64,000 bases of DNA from Lutimaribacter salitolerans. Its GTDB lineage: Bacteria; Pseudomonadota; Alphaproteobacteria; Rhodobacterales; Rhodobacteraceae. The notes below the pieces were generated by a model. That model searched no databases and was not told the DNA's origin. It saw only the letters and a program-made list of their open reading frames with translations. How positions within the stretch are numbered: the first letter of the stretch is position 1; each line of letters opens with the position of its first letter. The DNA is taken from contig NZ_JBHUDD010000059.1 of assembly GCF_042677865.1 (NCBI RefSeq), positions 1-64,000 of the forward strand. The letters run 5' to 3'. The position numbers were made by a program, and so were the translations under genes. Positions 17,810 to 24,789 of this stretch are shown one piece after another.

Positions 17810-18909
17810 TGCGCATCGTTCTGGCCGCTGTTCTGGCGGCGACCCTTCCCGTTCATGCGATGGCAAATCCGGTGCGGATCAAGGATCTGGTGGAATTCGA
17901 CGGGGTGCGCGGCAACGATCTGGTGGGCTATGGTCTGGTGGTCGGGCTGAACGGCACCGGTGATGGCATACGCAACGCGCCCTTCACCGAAGAGATCATG
18001 ACCAACATTCTTGAGCGGCTGGGAGTGAATGTCAGCGGCGAGCAGTTTCGCCCGAAAAACGTGGCGGCGGTGTTCGTGACCGCCACGCTACCGCCTTTCT
18101 CGCGGGCGGGCGGGCGGATCGATGTGACCGTGTCGGCGATCGGCGATGCCAAAAGCCTGCTGGGGGGCACGTTGATCATGACGCCGCTGAACGCGGCCGA
18201 TGGCCAGATCTATGCGGTGGCGCAGGGCACGATCATCGCGGGCGGTGCCGCAGCCGAGGGCGATGGTGCCCGGGTCGTGCAGGGTGTGCCCACGGCGGGC
18301 ACCATTCCGTCAGGCGCGTTTGTCGAGCGCGAGATCGATTTCGATTTCTCGCAGCTTGCATCGCTGCGTCTGGCGCTGCGCGAGCCGGATTTCACAACAG
18401 CCGCACGGATCGAGACGCGGATCAACGCCAGTTTCGGGCGTGAGGTGGCGGTAATGCTGGATTCCGGCACGGTTGAACTGAACATCGCGGCAACGCGGGC
18501 GCGCTCACCCGCCCATGCCTTGGGGCAGATCGAGAACCTGCCGGTGGAGCCCGAGCGGCGTGCGCGTGTCGTGGTTGACCAACGCTCGGGCACGATCGTC
18601 ATGGGTGAGGATGTGCGCATTTCCCGCGTGGCCGTGTCGCAGGGCAACCTGACCTTGCGGATCCAGGAGCGCCCGTTGGCTGTGCAGCCGAACCCCTTTG
18701 CCAATGGTGAAACCGTGGTGGTCCCGCGTACCGACGTGGCCATCGAGGAAGAGCCGGGGATCGGCCTGGCCGAGGTGCCTCCGGGCACGTCGTTGTCCGA
18801 AGTGGTTGCGGGGCTGAACGCGCTGGGGGTGGCCCCCCGCGACATGATCGATATCCTGAAAAGCATCAAAGCCGCAGGTGCGCTGCATGCGGATTTCATT
18901 GTGCGCTAA
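17809..18909 (+). CDS. flgI: flagellar P-ring protein FlgI
   Basis: A 366-aa periplasmic P-ring subunit. The signal peptide is residues 1-20 (ends HAMA-NP). The mature protein begins NPVRIKDLVEFDGVRGNDLVGYGLVVGLNGTGDG in family style (conserved LxGxGLVxGLxGTGD block at about 40-54). The C-terminus has the LxEVVAGLNALGVAPRDMIDILKSIKAAGALHA pattern of FlgI (key residues L-N-x-L-G-x-x-P-x-D). The frame is open upstream, but ATG at 17809, overlapping the flgL stop by one base, gives the proper signal peptide. It needs the chaperone FlgA, encoded at 33.3-33.7 kb. Confidence 0.96.
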   Translation: MRIVLAAVLAATLPVHAMANPVRIKDLVEFDGVRGNDLVGYGLVVGLNGTGDGIRNAPFTEEIMTNILERLGVNVSGEQFRPKNVAAVFVTATLPPFSRAGGRIDVTVSAIGDAKSLLGGTLIMTPLNAADGQIYAVAQGTIIAGGAAAEGDGARVVQGVPTAGTIPSGAFVEREIDFDFSQLASLRLALREPDFTTAARIETRINASFGREVAVMLDSGTVELNIAATRARSPAHALGQIENLPVEPERRARVVVDQRSGTIVMGEDVRISRVAVSQGNLTLRIQERPLAVQPNPFANGETVVVPRTDVAIEEEPGIGLAEVPPGTSLSEVVAGLNALGVAPRDMIDILKSIKAAGALHADFIVR

Positions 18910-18965
18910 GCGGGCCTTGTCTGCCTGTTCGTCCCCGAAAACGGTATAGTCAGTTGGACGCCAGG

Positions 18966-18995
18966 AAAATGCCCGGATGATGGACCGGGTGTTTT
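18966..18995. terminator. bidirectional terminator between flgI and fliP
   Basis: AAAA at 18966, then CCCGG (18972-18976), an 8-nt loop, CCGGG (18985-18989) and TTTT (18992-18995). A and T runs flank the stem on both sides, as expected between two convergent genes. The stem has a small mismatch near its base. Confidence 0.55.
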
Positions 18996-19032
18996 CGGTT
19001 CAATGTGGCTCTGAAGGCGGCGCGCCGTCGGA

Positions 19033-19761
19033 TCAAAGATAGCCGCGGACCAGTGCGCCGGCAATCAGCGCCCAGCCATCGGCAATCACGAAGAACGCCA
19101 GCTTGAAAGGCAATGAGACGATTACAGGGGGCACCATCATCATCCCCATCGACATCAGCACGGCCGAGACCACCAGATCGATGATCAGGAAGGGCAGAAA
19201 GATCAGAAAGCCGATCTGGAACGCGCGGGCGATCTCGGACAACAAGAAGCTGGGCACCAGAACCGAAAGCGGCGCATCGGCACCTGCGGGTATTGGTCCG
19301 AGGTCCTGGCGCAGGGCGGCGAGGGTTTCAAAAGTCTCGGTGTCCATCCGTGCGGACATGAAGGCACGAAACGGGTCAAGCGTGGCGGCGAAGGCGCGCT
19401 CCAGCTCCATCTCGCCTGCCATGAAGGGGCTGACCCCTGACTCCCAGGCAGTGCGCAACACCGGGTCCATCACGAAATAGGTCAGAAACAGCGCCAGCGT
19501 GACGATCAGCATGTTGGGCGGGGCCTGTTGCAGACCGATGGCCTGCCGCAGGATCGACAGAACCGTGACGATGAAGGGAAAACAGGTGATCATCACTGCC
19601 AGCCCGGGCACCAGCGACAGCAGGGTGATCAGTGCAAACAGCTGGATCGTACGGGTGGTGAGCGTGTCGCCATCCGACAAGGTGATCGACACGTCCTGCG
19701 CCACCGCCATCCCGGGTGCCGCAAGCGCAAGCAAGACAAGCCCGTGCAGCAGGCGCGTCAT
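19033..19761 (-). CDS. fliP: flagellar export gate protein FliP
   Basis: A 242-aa inner-membrane protein of the flagellar type III export gate, five copies of which form the core with FliQ and FliR. A cleavable signal peptide (residues 1-22) is followed by transmembrane helices at about 40-80, 85-105, 185-210 and 215-240. The family stretch LLTLLSLVPGLAVMITCF-type sequence near 42-60 and the FLIDLVVSAVLMSMGMMM block near 200 are clear. It is the last gene of the leftward fliF-fliH-fliN-fliP operon, overlapping fliN by 4 nt. No FliO gene is seen upstream, as in several alphaproteobacteria. Confidence 0.94.
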   Translation of the reverse strand: MTRLLHGLVLLALAAPGMAVAQDVSITLSDGDTLTTRTIQLFALITLLSLVPGLAVMITCFPFIVTVLSILRQAIGLQQAPPNMLIVTLALFLTYFVMDPVLRTAWESGVSPFMAGEMELERAFAATLDPFRAFMSARMDTETFETLAALRQDLGPIPAGADAPLSVLVPSFLLSEIARAFQIGFLIFLPFLIIDLVVSAVLMSMGMMMVPPVIVSLPFKLAFFVIADGWALIAGALVRGYL

Positions 19762-20051
19762 TCCAGCCCGTCCTGAAAGTCGCTGACCTCGGTCAGACGG
19801 ACGGCCAGTTGTCCGGGCAGGTCGCCATCCACCTCTTCAAGCTGCCCACGCGCGATCAGGCGGTCGCCGATGTAAAGCTCGACAGGATCATCGACCCTGC
19901 GATCAAGCGTCAGGACCGAATTTTCACCCATCTGCAGCAGGTCACGGATCAACGGGCGGGCACGGCCGACCGAAATGGTGATCTCGATCGGGACCGAGGC
20001 AAAGGCGCTGCCAAGCTCGGCCATCGGGGTGGTGTGGTCGCCGTCAGCCAT
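19758..20051 (-). CDS. fliN: flagellar motor switch protein FliN
   Basis: A 97-aa C-ring component containing essentially one SpoA/SurE-type beta domain (SVPIEITISVGRARPLIRDLL..., then LDRRVDDPVELYIGDRLIARGQLEEVDG). It forms the lower C ring with FliM and helps bind FliH for export. ATG at 20051 is chosen: it gives the usual short N-terminus and overlaps the fliH stop by 8 nt. The frame is open 19 codons further but with unrelated sequence. FliM and FliG are not encoded in the window. Confidence 0.9.
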   Translation of the reverse strand: MADGDHTTPMAELGSAFASVPIEITISVGRARPLIRDLLQMGENSVLTLDRRVDDPVELYIGDRLIARGQLEEVDGDLPGQLAVRLTEVSDFQDGLE

Positions 20052-20634
20052 GTTTCTGGGCCTCCCTGGATGCGTGGAAAAATGCTGAAATACGCTGGCG
20101 GATTTCATCGAGAGCGGTGTCGAGATCGATCATCCGCTCGCGCTGCCCAAGGCGCAGGAAGGCCTGGCCTTCGCTTAAGGTTTTGTCCGGTTGCACGGAA
20201 ACAGCGAGGGCATCCATGGTGCCGAGCAAGGCCTCGACCCTTTCAGCATGGGCGGGCGCCACGGACACGATCACGGTACCCCCACCCAACTCGCGCGACA
20301 GGGCGGTGAGTTCTTCGACTATCCGCGCGTCGAAGCCCTCTGTTGCTGCTTTGGGCAGGATGGTGTGCAGCAAGTGCTGAAACAAGGGTTCCAGATTGCG
20401 CAGCATCGCGGCCTGCGCCTCGTGAAAGGTAAAAGAAAGATCGCGCAGGTTGCGGGCCAGATCGCTGCCGATATGGCCTTGTTCCTGCGCGTGCGCCTTG
20501 CTGGCATCCTCCCATCCGGCCTGATAGCCCCGCTCGAATGACGCCAGCCGCTCTTCTTCAAGGGCCTGGTCTGTCATGACAAGCTGCTCGGCTTCCAGAT
20601 CACCGAAGTCTTCAAGCAGGTGCTGAACGCTCAT
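20044..20634 (-). CDS. fliH: FliH-like flagellar export ATPase regulator
   Basis: A 196-aa hydrophilic, mostly helical protein with an acidic N-terminus. It contains FERGYQAGWEDA (about 34-45), the G-Y-x-x-G-x-x-x-G/A repeat typical of FliH, then a central helix and a C-terminal alpha/beta part (GGGTVIVSVAPAHAERVEALL). FliH dimers bind and regulate the ATPase FliI and link it to the C ring. Position between fliF and fliN supports the call. Similarity to FliH is weak overall, as is common in this group. Its ATG overlaps the fliF stop by 4 nt. Confidence 0.75.
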   Translation of the reverse strand: MSVQHLLEDFGDLEAEQLVMTDQALEEERLASFERGYQAGWEDASKAHAQEQGHIGSDLARNLRDLSFTFHEAQAAMLRNLEPLFQHLLHTILPKAATEGFDARIVEELTALSRELGGGTVIVSVAPAHAERVEALLGTMDALAVSVQPDKTLSEGQAFLRLGQRERMIDLDTALDEIRQRISAFFHASREAQKHG

Positions 20635-22274
20635 CGGGTCGGCTCCTCATCTTCAAGCCAGGTGCGCAGGATCTCGACCGTTTCATCCTGCCGTTCACCG
20701 ATCAGCGCACGAAGGCGTTCAACCGCGTCAGATTGTGCGCCCGGATTGGCTGGGGACAGGGCGGTGCCGGTGGCTCCTGCGCCGGAGCTCATTGCAGGAA
20801 TGAAGTTGCCGTCTTCATCCTCGATTTCGCCGGTCAGGGCCTCGGACTGCGGTGACGGTGCTGCACGGGCGGGCGCGGGTAGCGCTGCTGCGGCAGTCGC
20901 CTGCCGTCCGGATAGCACCGGTCTGACCACGAACAATCCGAGCAGCAGTGCGACAACCGCCAGAACCGCCATCTGGATCAGGGACATCGCATCAAGCGCA
21001 AGGCGGTCGAGCATCCCCGGCGTCGCCGCGGTGCCAAGCGGCGATATCGGCTCGAAGGCCATGGATTTGAGGGTGATGACGTCGCCGCGGGTCTCGTCAT
21101 AGCCCACTGCCGAGGCGACAAGGTCACGCAGGGCGGCCAGTTCTTCATCGGGGCGTGGTTGGGACACCGCCGTGCCGTCATCGGCAGGGACGTTGGCGCC
21201 ATTGACCAGAACCGCCACGGTCAGGCGTTTTATGGCCCCGGCGGCGCGTTGAATTTCGCGTTCGGTTTCAGAGACTTCATAGTTCACCCGTTCCCGTGTG
21301 CGGCTGTTCTGGCTGTTGCTTTGATTGCCGCCCCCGGCTTCGCCATCCGGCAAATTCGAGGCAACGGTCACCTCGCCCCCGCCTGCGTTCTGGGCGCTGT
21401 CACTGCTCTCTTCGGTTTCGGTGCTGATTGCGACGCGGCCCTGGGGGTCAAAGCGCTTTTCTCGGATCGATTCGCTTTCGTTCAGCGTTTCCAGCGTGAC
21501 CTCGACCACGGCGTTGCCGGGGCCGACCCGCGCTTCGAGCAGTCGCTGCACCTTGTCGCGCAAGGCGGCGCCGCGGTCTTCGGCGGTGTTGCTTGGGGCC
21601 TCGGCCTCGGTACCGGCGACGATTGCCCCGGTGCCGTCAACGATCGTAACGTCCTCGGGTAGCAGACCCGACACAGCCGCGGCGACCAGATACCGCAGCG
21701 CCCGGGCCTGCGCAGGCGGGAGCGCGCCCCCAGCCGTCGTGACCGACACCGAGGCAGAGGGGCGCAGATCGCGCCGGAACGGATTGCCGCCGGCATTGGC
21801 GATATGCACGCGCGCAGATGTGATCCCGGGACCGGCAAGGATCGTGCGGGCCAGCTCGCCCTCCTTTGCGCGCCAATAGGCGGCATCGAACATCTGGGCC
21901 GTGGTTCCGAAACCCGACAGCCCGTCCAGTAGCTCATAGCCCTTGGCAGTGTTGGCAGGCAGGCCTTCGCTGGCCAGTGTCATGCGCAGGGTGTCGCGCT
22001 GAGCGGCCGCGACGAAAATGGCACCGCCGCGCACTTCGTACACCACGCCGCGTTGGTCAAGAGCACGCACGACCTCGCCCGCAGCACCGTTTTCCAGGCC
22101 GGAATACAGAAGCGTCAGACTGGGTTTTCCGGCCATTCTGGCCAACCCGATTACCGCTGCCAACATGGCAAGGGTGGCAAGGATCACGATCACCTTGCGG
22201 CGTGTTTCAAGCGCGTTCCAGACATTCACGATCTGCTGCACGGGCGACCTCCGGTTGACATGGCGTTCTGCCAT
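20631..22274 (-). CDS. fliF: flagellar MS-ring protein FliF
   Basis: A 547-aa MS-ring subunit, the platform on which the basal body and export gate assemble. There is one transmembrane helix near the N-terminus (about 28-46), a large periplasmic ring-building region (YSGLENGAAGEVVRALDQRGV and related RBM sequences), and a second helix near 440-462. The cytoplasmic tail (WLEDEEPTR) is the FliG-binding element, implying a FliG encoded elsewhere. The length is normal. ATG at 22274 gives the family N-terminus; the frame is open another 93 codons with no homology. First gene of its operon, divergent from fliL. Confidence 0.95.
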   Translation of the reverse strand: MAERHVNRRSPVQQIVNVWNALETRRKVIVILATLAMLAAVIGLARMAGKPSLTLLYSGLENGAAGEVVRALDQRGVVYEVRGGAIFVAAAQRDTLRMTLASEGLPANTAKGYELLDGLSGFGTTAQMFDAAYWRAKEGELARTILAGPGITSARVHIANAGGNPFRRDLRPSASVSVTTAGGALPPAQARALRYLVAAAVSGLLPEDVTIVDGTGAIVAGTEAEAPSNTAEDRGAALRDKVQRLLEARVGPGNAVVEVTLETLNESESIREKRFDPQGRVAISTETEESSDSAQNAGGGEVTVASNLPDGEAGGGNQSNSQNSRTRERVNYEVSETEREIQRAAGAIKRLTVAVLVNGANVPADDGTAVSQPRPDEELAALRDLVASAVGYDETRGDVITLKSMAFEPISPLGTAATPGMLDRLALDAMSLIQMAVLAVVALLLGLFVVRPVLSGRQATAAAALPAPARAAPSPQSEALTGEIEDEDGNFIPAMSSGAGATGTALSPANPGAQSDAVERLRALIGERQDETVEILRTWLEDEEPTR

Positions 22275-22303
22275 TGTTCGCTCCGATCTATGGCGGATCA
22301 GGC

Positions 22304-22318
22304 TTAACAATCGGTTAG
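22304..22318. promoter_or_regulatory. CtrA-type binding site between fliF and fliL
   Basis: TTAA (22304-22307), 7 nt, TTAG (22315-22318): one mismatch from TTAA-N7-TTAA. It lies in the 96-nt divergent region, 30 nt from the fliF start and 52 nt from the fliL start, so it could serve either operon. Confidence 0.6.
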
Positions 22319-22370
22319 TCCCTGGCGGGTTATGCAGTCTGTGCGGATGAACGAATGCACAGGTGACGAA

Positions 22371-22898
22371 ATGACCGACGCAACAGCACCGGAAGAGGTG
22401 AAGAAGCCTTCGAAAACCCCTTTGATTCTGGGGGTTTTTCTTGCCGTCGTTGGGGGTGGGGGCGGATTCTACGCGGTGTATTCCGGCATGCTCCTTGGAG
22501 GCGAATCGCCGGTTGCGCAAAGCACCGATGACAGCGCACCGCTTGCCGATCAAGCAGGGGAAAAGGGTGCGCAGCTAGGCGCGGCCGTTCCAATGGGTGA
22601 CACGGCCTTTGTTCCGCTTGATCCGCTTGTCATTTCGCTGGCACCCGGGTCGGGCAGTCGTCATTTGCGGTTTCGGGCCCAGCTTGAAGTGCCCGCCAGC
22701 AAGGAGCGTGAAGTGAGCGCACTGCTGCCACGGGTGGTTGACGTTCTGAACAGCTATCTGCGTGCCGTCGAGCCGCGGGATTTCGAAGATCCCGCCATCC
22801 TGAGCCGGTTGCGGGCCCAGATGCTGCGCCGGGTGCAGATCGTGACCGGGGCAGATCGCGTGCGCGACCTGTTGATCATGGAATTTGTCCTGAACTGA
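22371..22898 (+). CDS. fliL: flagellar basal-body protein FliL (first copy)
   Basis: A 175-aa single-pass inner-membrane protein. A short cytoplasmic tail precedes a transmembrane helix with Gly-rich FLAVVGGGGGFYAVYSG (about 21-39). The periplasmic FliL domain has FVPLDPLVISL and RHLRFRAQLEV at 80-110 and ends in RDLLIMEFVLN, near-canonical for FliL. FliL forms a ring around the stator and stabilises it. ATG at 22371 follows AGGTGA by 4 nt; an earlier in-frame start is not needed. First gene of the operon that includes motE-like, motA and flhA. A second FliL-type gene lies at 32.1-32.6 kb. Confidence 0.92.
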   Translation: MTDATAPEEVKKPSKTPLILGVFLAVVGGGGGFYAVYSGMLLGGESPVAQSTDDSAPLADQAGEKGAQLGAAVPMGDTAFVPLDPLVISLAPGSGSRHLRFRAQLEVPASKEREVSALLPRVVDVLNSYLRAVEPRDFEDPAILSRLRAQMLRRVQIVTGADRVRDLLIMEFVLN

Positions 22899-22909
22899 AA
22901 GAGGGGACC

Positions 22910-23266
22910 ATGGAACTGATTGCCGATATACTTCTGGTGGCTGGCGCGCTGGGGGCCGGATTCTACTGCTTCATCCTGGCGCGCCGCCTGAGCCGGTTCA
23001 ACGACCTGGAAAACGGGGTTGGCGGAGCGGTCGCGGTGCTGTCGGCGCAGGTGGATGACCTGACCAGGATGCTGGCCACGGCGCAGAAAACGACGCAGGA
23101 GTCGACACAATCCCTGACGGCATTGACGGACCGGGCCGAAGCGATGTCCAAGCGGCTGGAATTGCTTTTGGCGTCGATGCATGACCTGTCCGAAACACCG
23201 CAGGAAGAGGTGCAGGAGCCGATGTTCGTGCGCCATGGGCGCGCGGACGAGGAGGCCCGCCAATGA
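22910..23266 (+). CDS. small membrane-anchored coiled-coil protein in the fliL-motA operon
   Basis: A 118-aa protein of unknown function. Residues 3-24 form an N-terminal membrane helix (IADILLVAGALGAGFYCFILAR). Residues 30-105 are predicted helical coiled coil, with heptad-like spacing through SAQVDDLTRMLATAQ and SKRLELLLASMHDL. The C-terminus is acidic and Glu-rich. It starts 11 nt after fliL and overlaps the motE-like gene by 4 nt, so it belongs to this operon. I recall alphaproteobacterial proteins of this shape beside fliL carrying a DUF label (possibly DUF6468), but am not certain. It may assist the stator or the adjacent MotE-like chaperone. Confidence 0.75.
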   Translation: MELIADILLVAGALGAGFYCFILARRLSRFNDLENGVGGAVAVLSAQVDDLTRMLATAQKTTQESTQSLTALTDRAEAMSKRLELLLASMHDLSETPQEEVQEPMFVRHGRADEEARQ

Positions 23267-23847
23267 CCGTGCGCCGCAGACGAAAAACGGGGCGCGGCAC
23301 ACTTGCGGTGATTGCCGTTCTGTTGATCGGATCTGCGCTGGTCCGGGCCGGATTGGGGGCGGGCAGTGCCCTTGCACGCGCAGAAGAGTTTGCAGCGACC
23401 GAAGCTGCGGCAAGCACGCCGCCTGTCTGCGAGCCACCCAAGGAAATTGCCGCAGTTCTGGCTGCGCTGGATGAGCGTGAGACACGCCTGACCCAGCGTG
23501 AGGGACAGATGCGTGACCGTATGCGCGCGCTGGCCACCGCCGAGGAGGAACTCTCGCGAAAGACAGAGGAGCTTGTGGCTGCGGAAGAGGCGCTGCGGGC
23601 TACGATCGCACTGGCGGACAGTGCCGCCGAAGATGACATCACGCGGCTGGTCGCTGTCTATCAGGCCATGAAGCCAAAGGAAGCGGCCGCCCTGTTCGAG
23701 ACAATGGCACCAGAGTTTGCGGCCGGATTCATGGGCCGCATGGAGCCGCAGGCCGCCGCGGGCATCATGGCGGGACTCAATCCGCAGACAGCCTATTCCG
23801 TCAGCGTGATTCTGGCTGGCCGCAATGCATCGGTTCCCAAGGAATAA
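23263..23847 (+). CDS. motE: MotE-like flagellar motility chaperone
   Basis: A 194-aa protein with an N-terminal membrane segment or signal (about 12-32), a coiled coil (about 66-125, many Glu/Arg/Ala) and a C-terminal MgtE-N-like domain (about 130-194: LVAVYQAMKPKEAAALFETM, then AAGIMAGLNPQTA). This is the architecture of MotE, which in Sinorhizobium meliloti is a chaperone for the periplasmic motility protein MotC. A single cysteine (Cys56) lies in the expected periplasmic part, compatible with a disulfide dimer. It overlaps the preceding gene by 4 nt and precedes motA. FlaA-type MgtE-like proteins are an alternative, but operon context favours MotE. Confidence 0.8.
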   Translation: MTVRRRRKTGRGTLAVIAVLLIGSALVRAGLGAGSALARAEEFAATEAAASTPPVCEPPKEIAAVLAALDERETRLTQREGQMRDRMRALATAEEELSRKTEELVAAEEALRATIALADSAAEDDITRLVAVYQAMKPKEAAALFETMAPEFAAGFMGRMEPQAAAGIMAGLNPQTAYSVSVILAGRNASVPKE

Positions 23848-23919
23848 AGTGACCGCGCTGAAGGTTTCTTAACCCCTCCTGTGCCACCGTCGGAGCAGGT
23901 GATCTGGTCGGAGGAAATC

Positions 23920-24789
23920 ATGCTGGGACTTATCGGCATCGTCATGATCTTTGCCATGGTGTTTGGCGGCTATCTGGCTGCTGGCGGCAAGCTGGGCATC
24001 ATTCTCAAGGCGTTGCCCTTCGAGATGATGATGATCGGCGGCGCTGCGGTCGGGGCGTTCCTGATCAGCAACGACATCGGCGCTGTGAAACACACGCTCA
24101 AGGATATCGGCAAGGTGTTCAAGGGAGCAAAATGGAAACCCGGCGATTATCGGGATCTTCTGTGTCTCTTGTTCGAGTTGATCCGCCTGGCCAAAGTCAG
24201 CCCCGTTGCAATCGAAGAGCATATCGAGGCTCCGGCCGAGTCGTCGATCTTTTCAAGATATCCTCGCATCCAGAAGGACAAGGAGGCGATCAATCTCATC
24301 TGTGATACCCTGCGGTCGGCATCGATGAACTATGACGATCCTCATCAGGTCGAGGAGGTTCTGGAAAAGCGGATAGATGCGAATCTGCACCATGCCATGC
24401 ATGGCAGCCATGCCCTGCAGACCGTTGCGGATGGCTTGCCTGCCCTGGGCATCGTGGCTGCGGTTCTGGGTGTGATCAAGACGATGGCCTCGATCGATCA
24501 GCCGCCCGAGGTATTGGGCAAGATGATCGGCGGCGCCCTGGTGGGAACCTTCCTGGGCGTGTTTCTGGCCTATGGTTTGGTGGCGCCGTTTGCCGGGCGC
24601 GTGAAAGCCGTTGTCGAGGAGGACGCGCATTTCTACCAGCTGATCCGCGAGGTTTTGGTGGCGAACCTGTACAACCACCCGGCCAATATCTGTATCGAAG
24701 TCGGCCGTCAGAATACGCCATCGCACTACCGGCCCGACTTCAATGATCTGGAGGAGGCTCTGAAAGCTCTCAAGCAGGAGGCCGCATGA
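23920..24789 (+). CDS. motA: flagellar motor stator protein MotA
   Basis: A 289-aa inner-membrane stator subunit with four transmembrane helices: two at the N-terminus (about 3-20 and 29-50), then a large cytoplasmic loop, then two near 190-245 (ALGIVAAVLGVIKTMA with the conserved proline region, and LVGTFLGVFLAYGLVAPFAGRV). The loop carries the charged residues that contact FliG. Length is normal. ATG at 23920 follows GAGGAAATC directly. A TTAACCCC half-site at 23869 suggests an internal promoter. The ATG of the next gene overlaps the stop by 4 nt, so the exported partner protein is translationally coupled to MotA. Confidence 0.95.
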   Translation: MLGLIGIVMIFAMVFGGYLAAGGKLGIILKALPFEMMMIGGAAVGAFLISNDIGAVKHTLKDIGKVFKGAKWKPGDYRDLLCLLFELIRLAKVSPVAIEEHIEAPAESSIFSRYPRIQKDKEAINLICDTLRSASMNYDDPHQVEEVLEKRIDANLHHAMHGSHALQTVADGLPALGIVAAVLGVIKTMASIDQPPEVLGKMIGGALVGTFLGVFLAYGLVAPFAGRVKAVVEEDAHFYQLIREVLVANLYNHPANICIEVGRQNTPSHYRPDFNDLEEALKALKQEAA

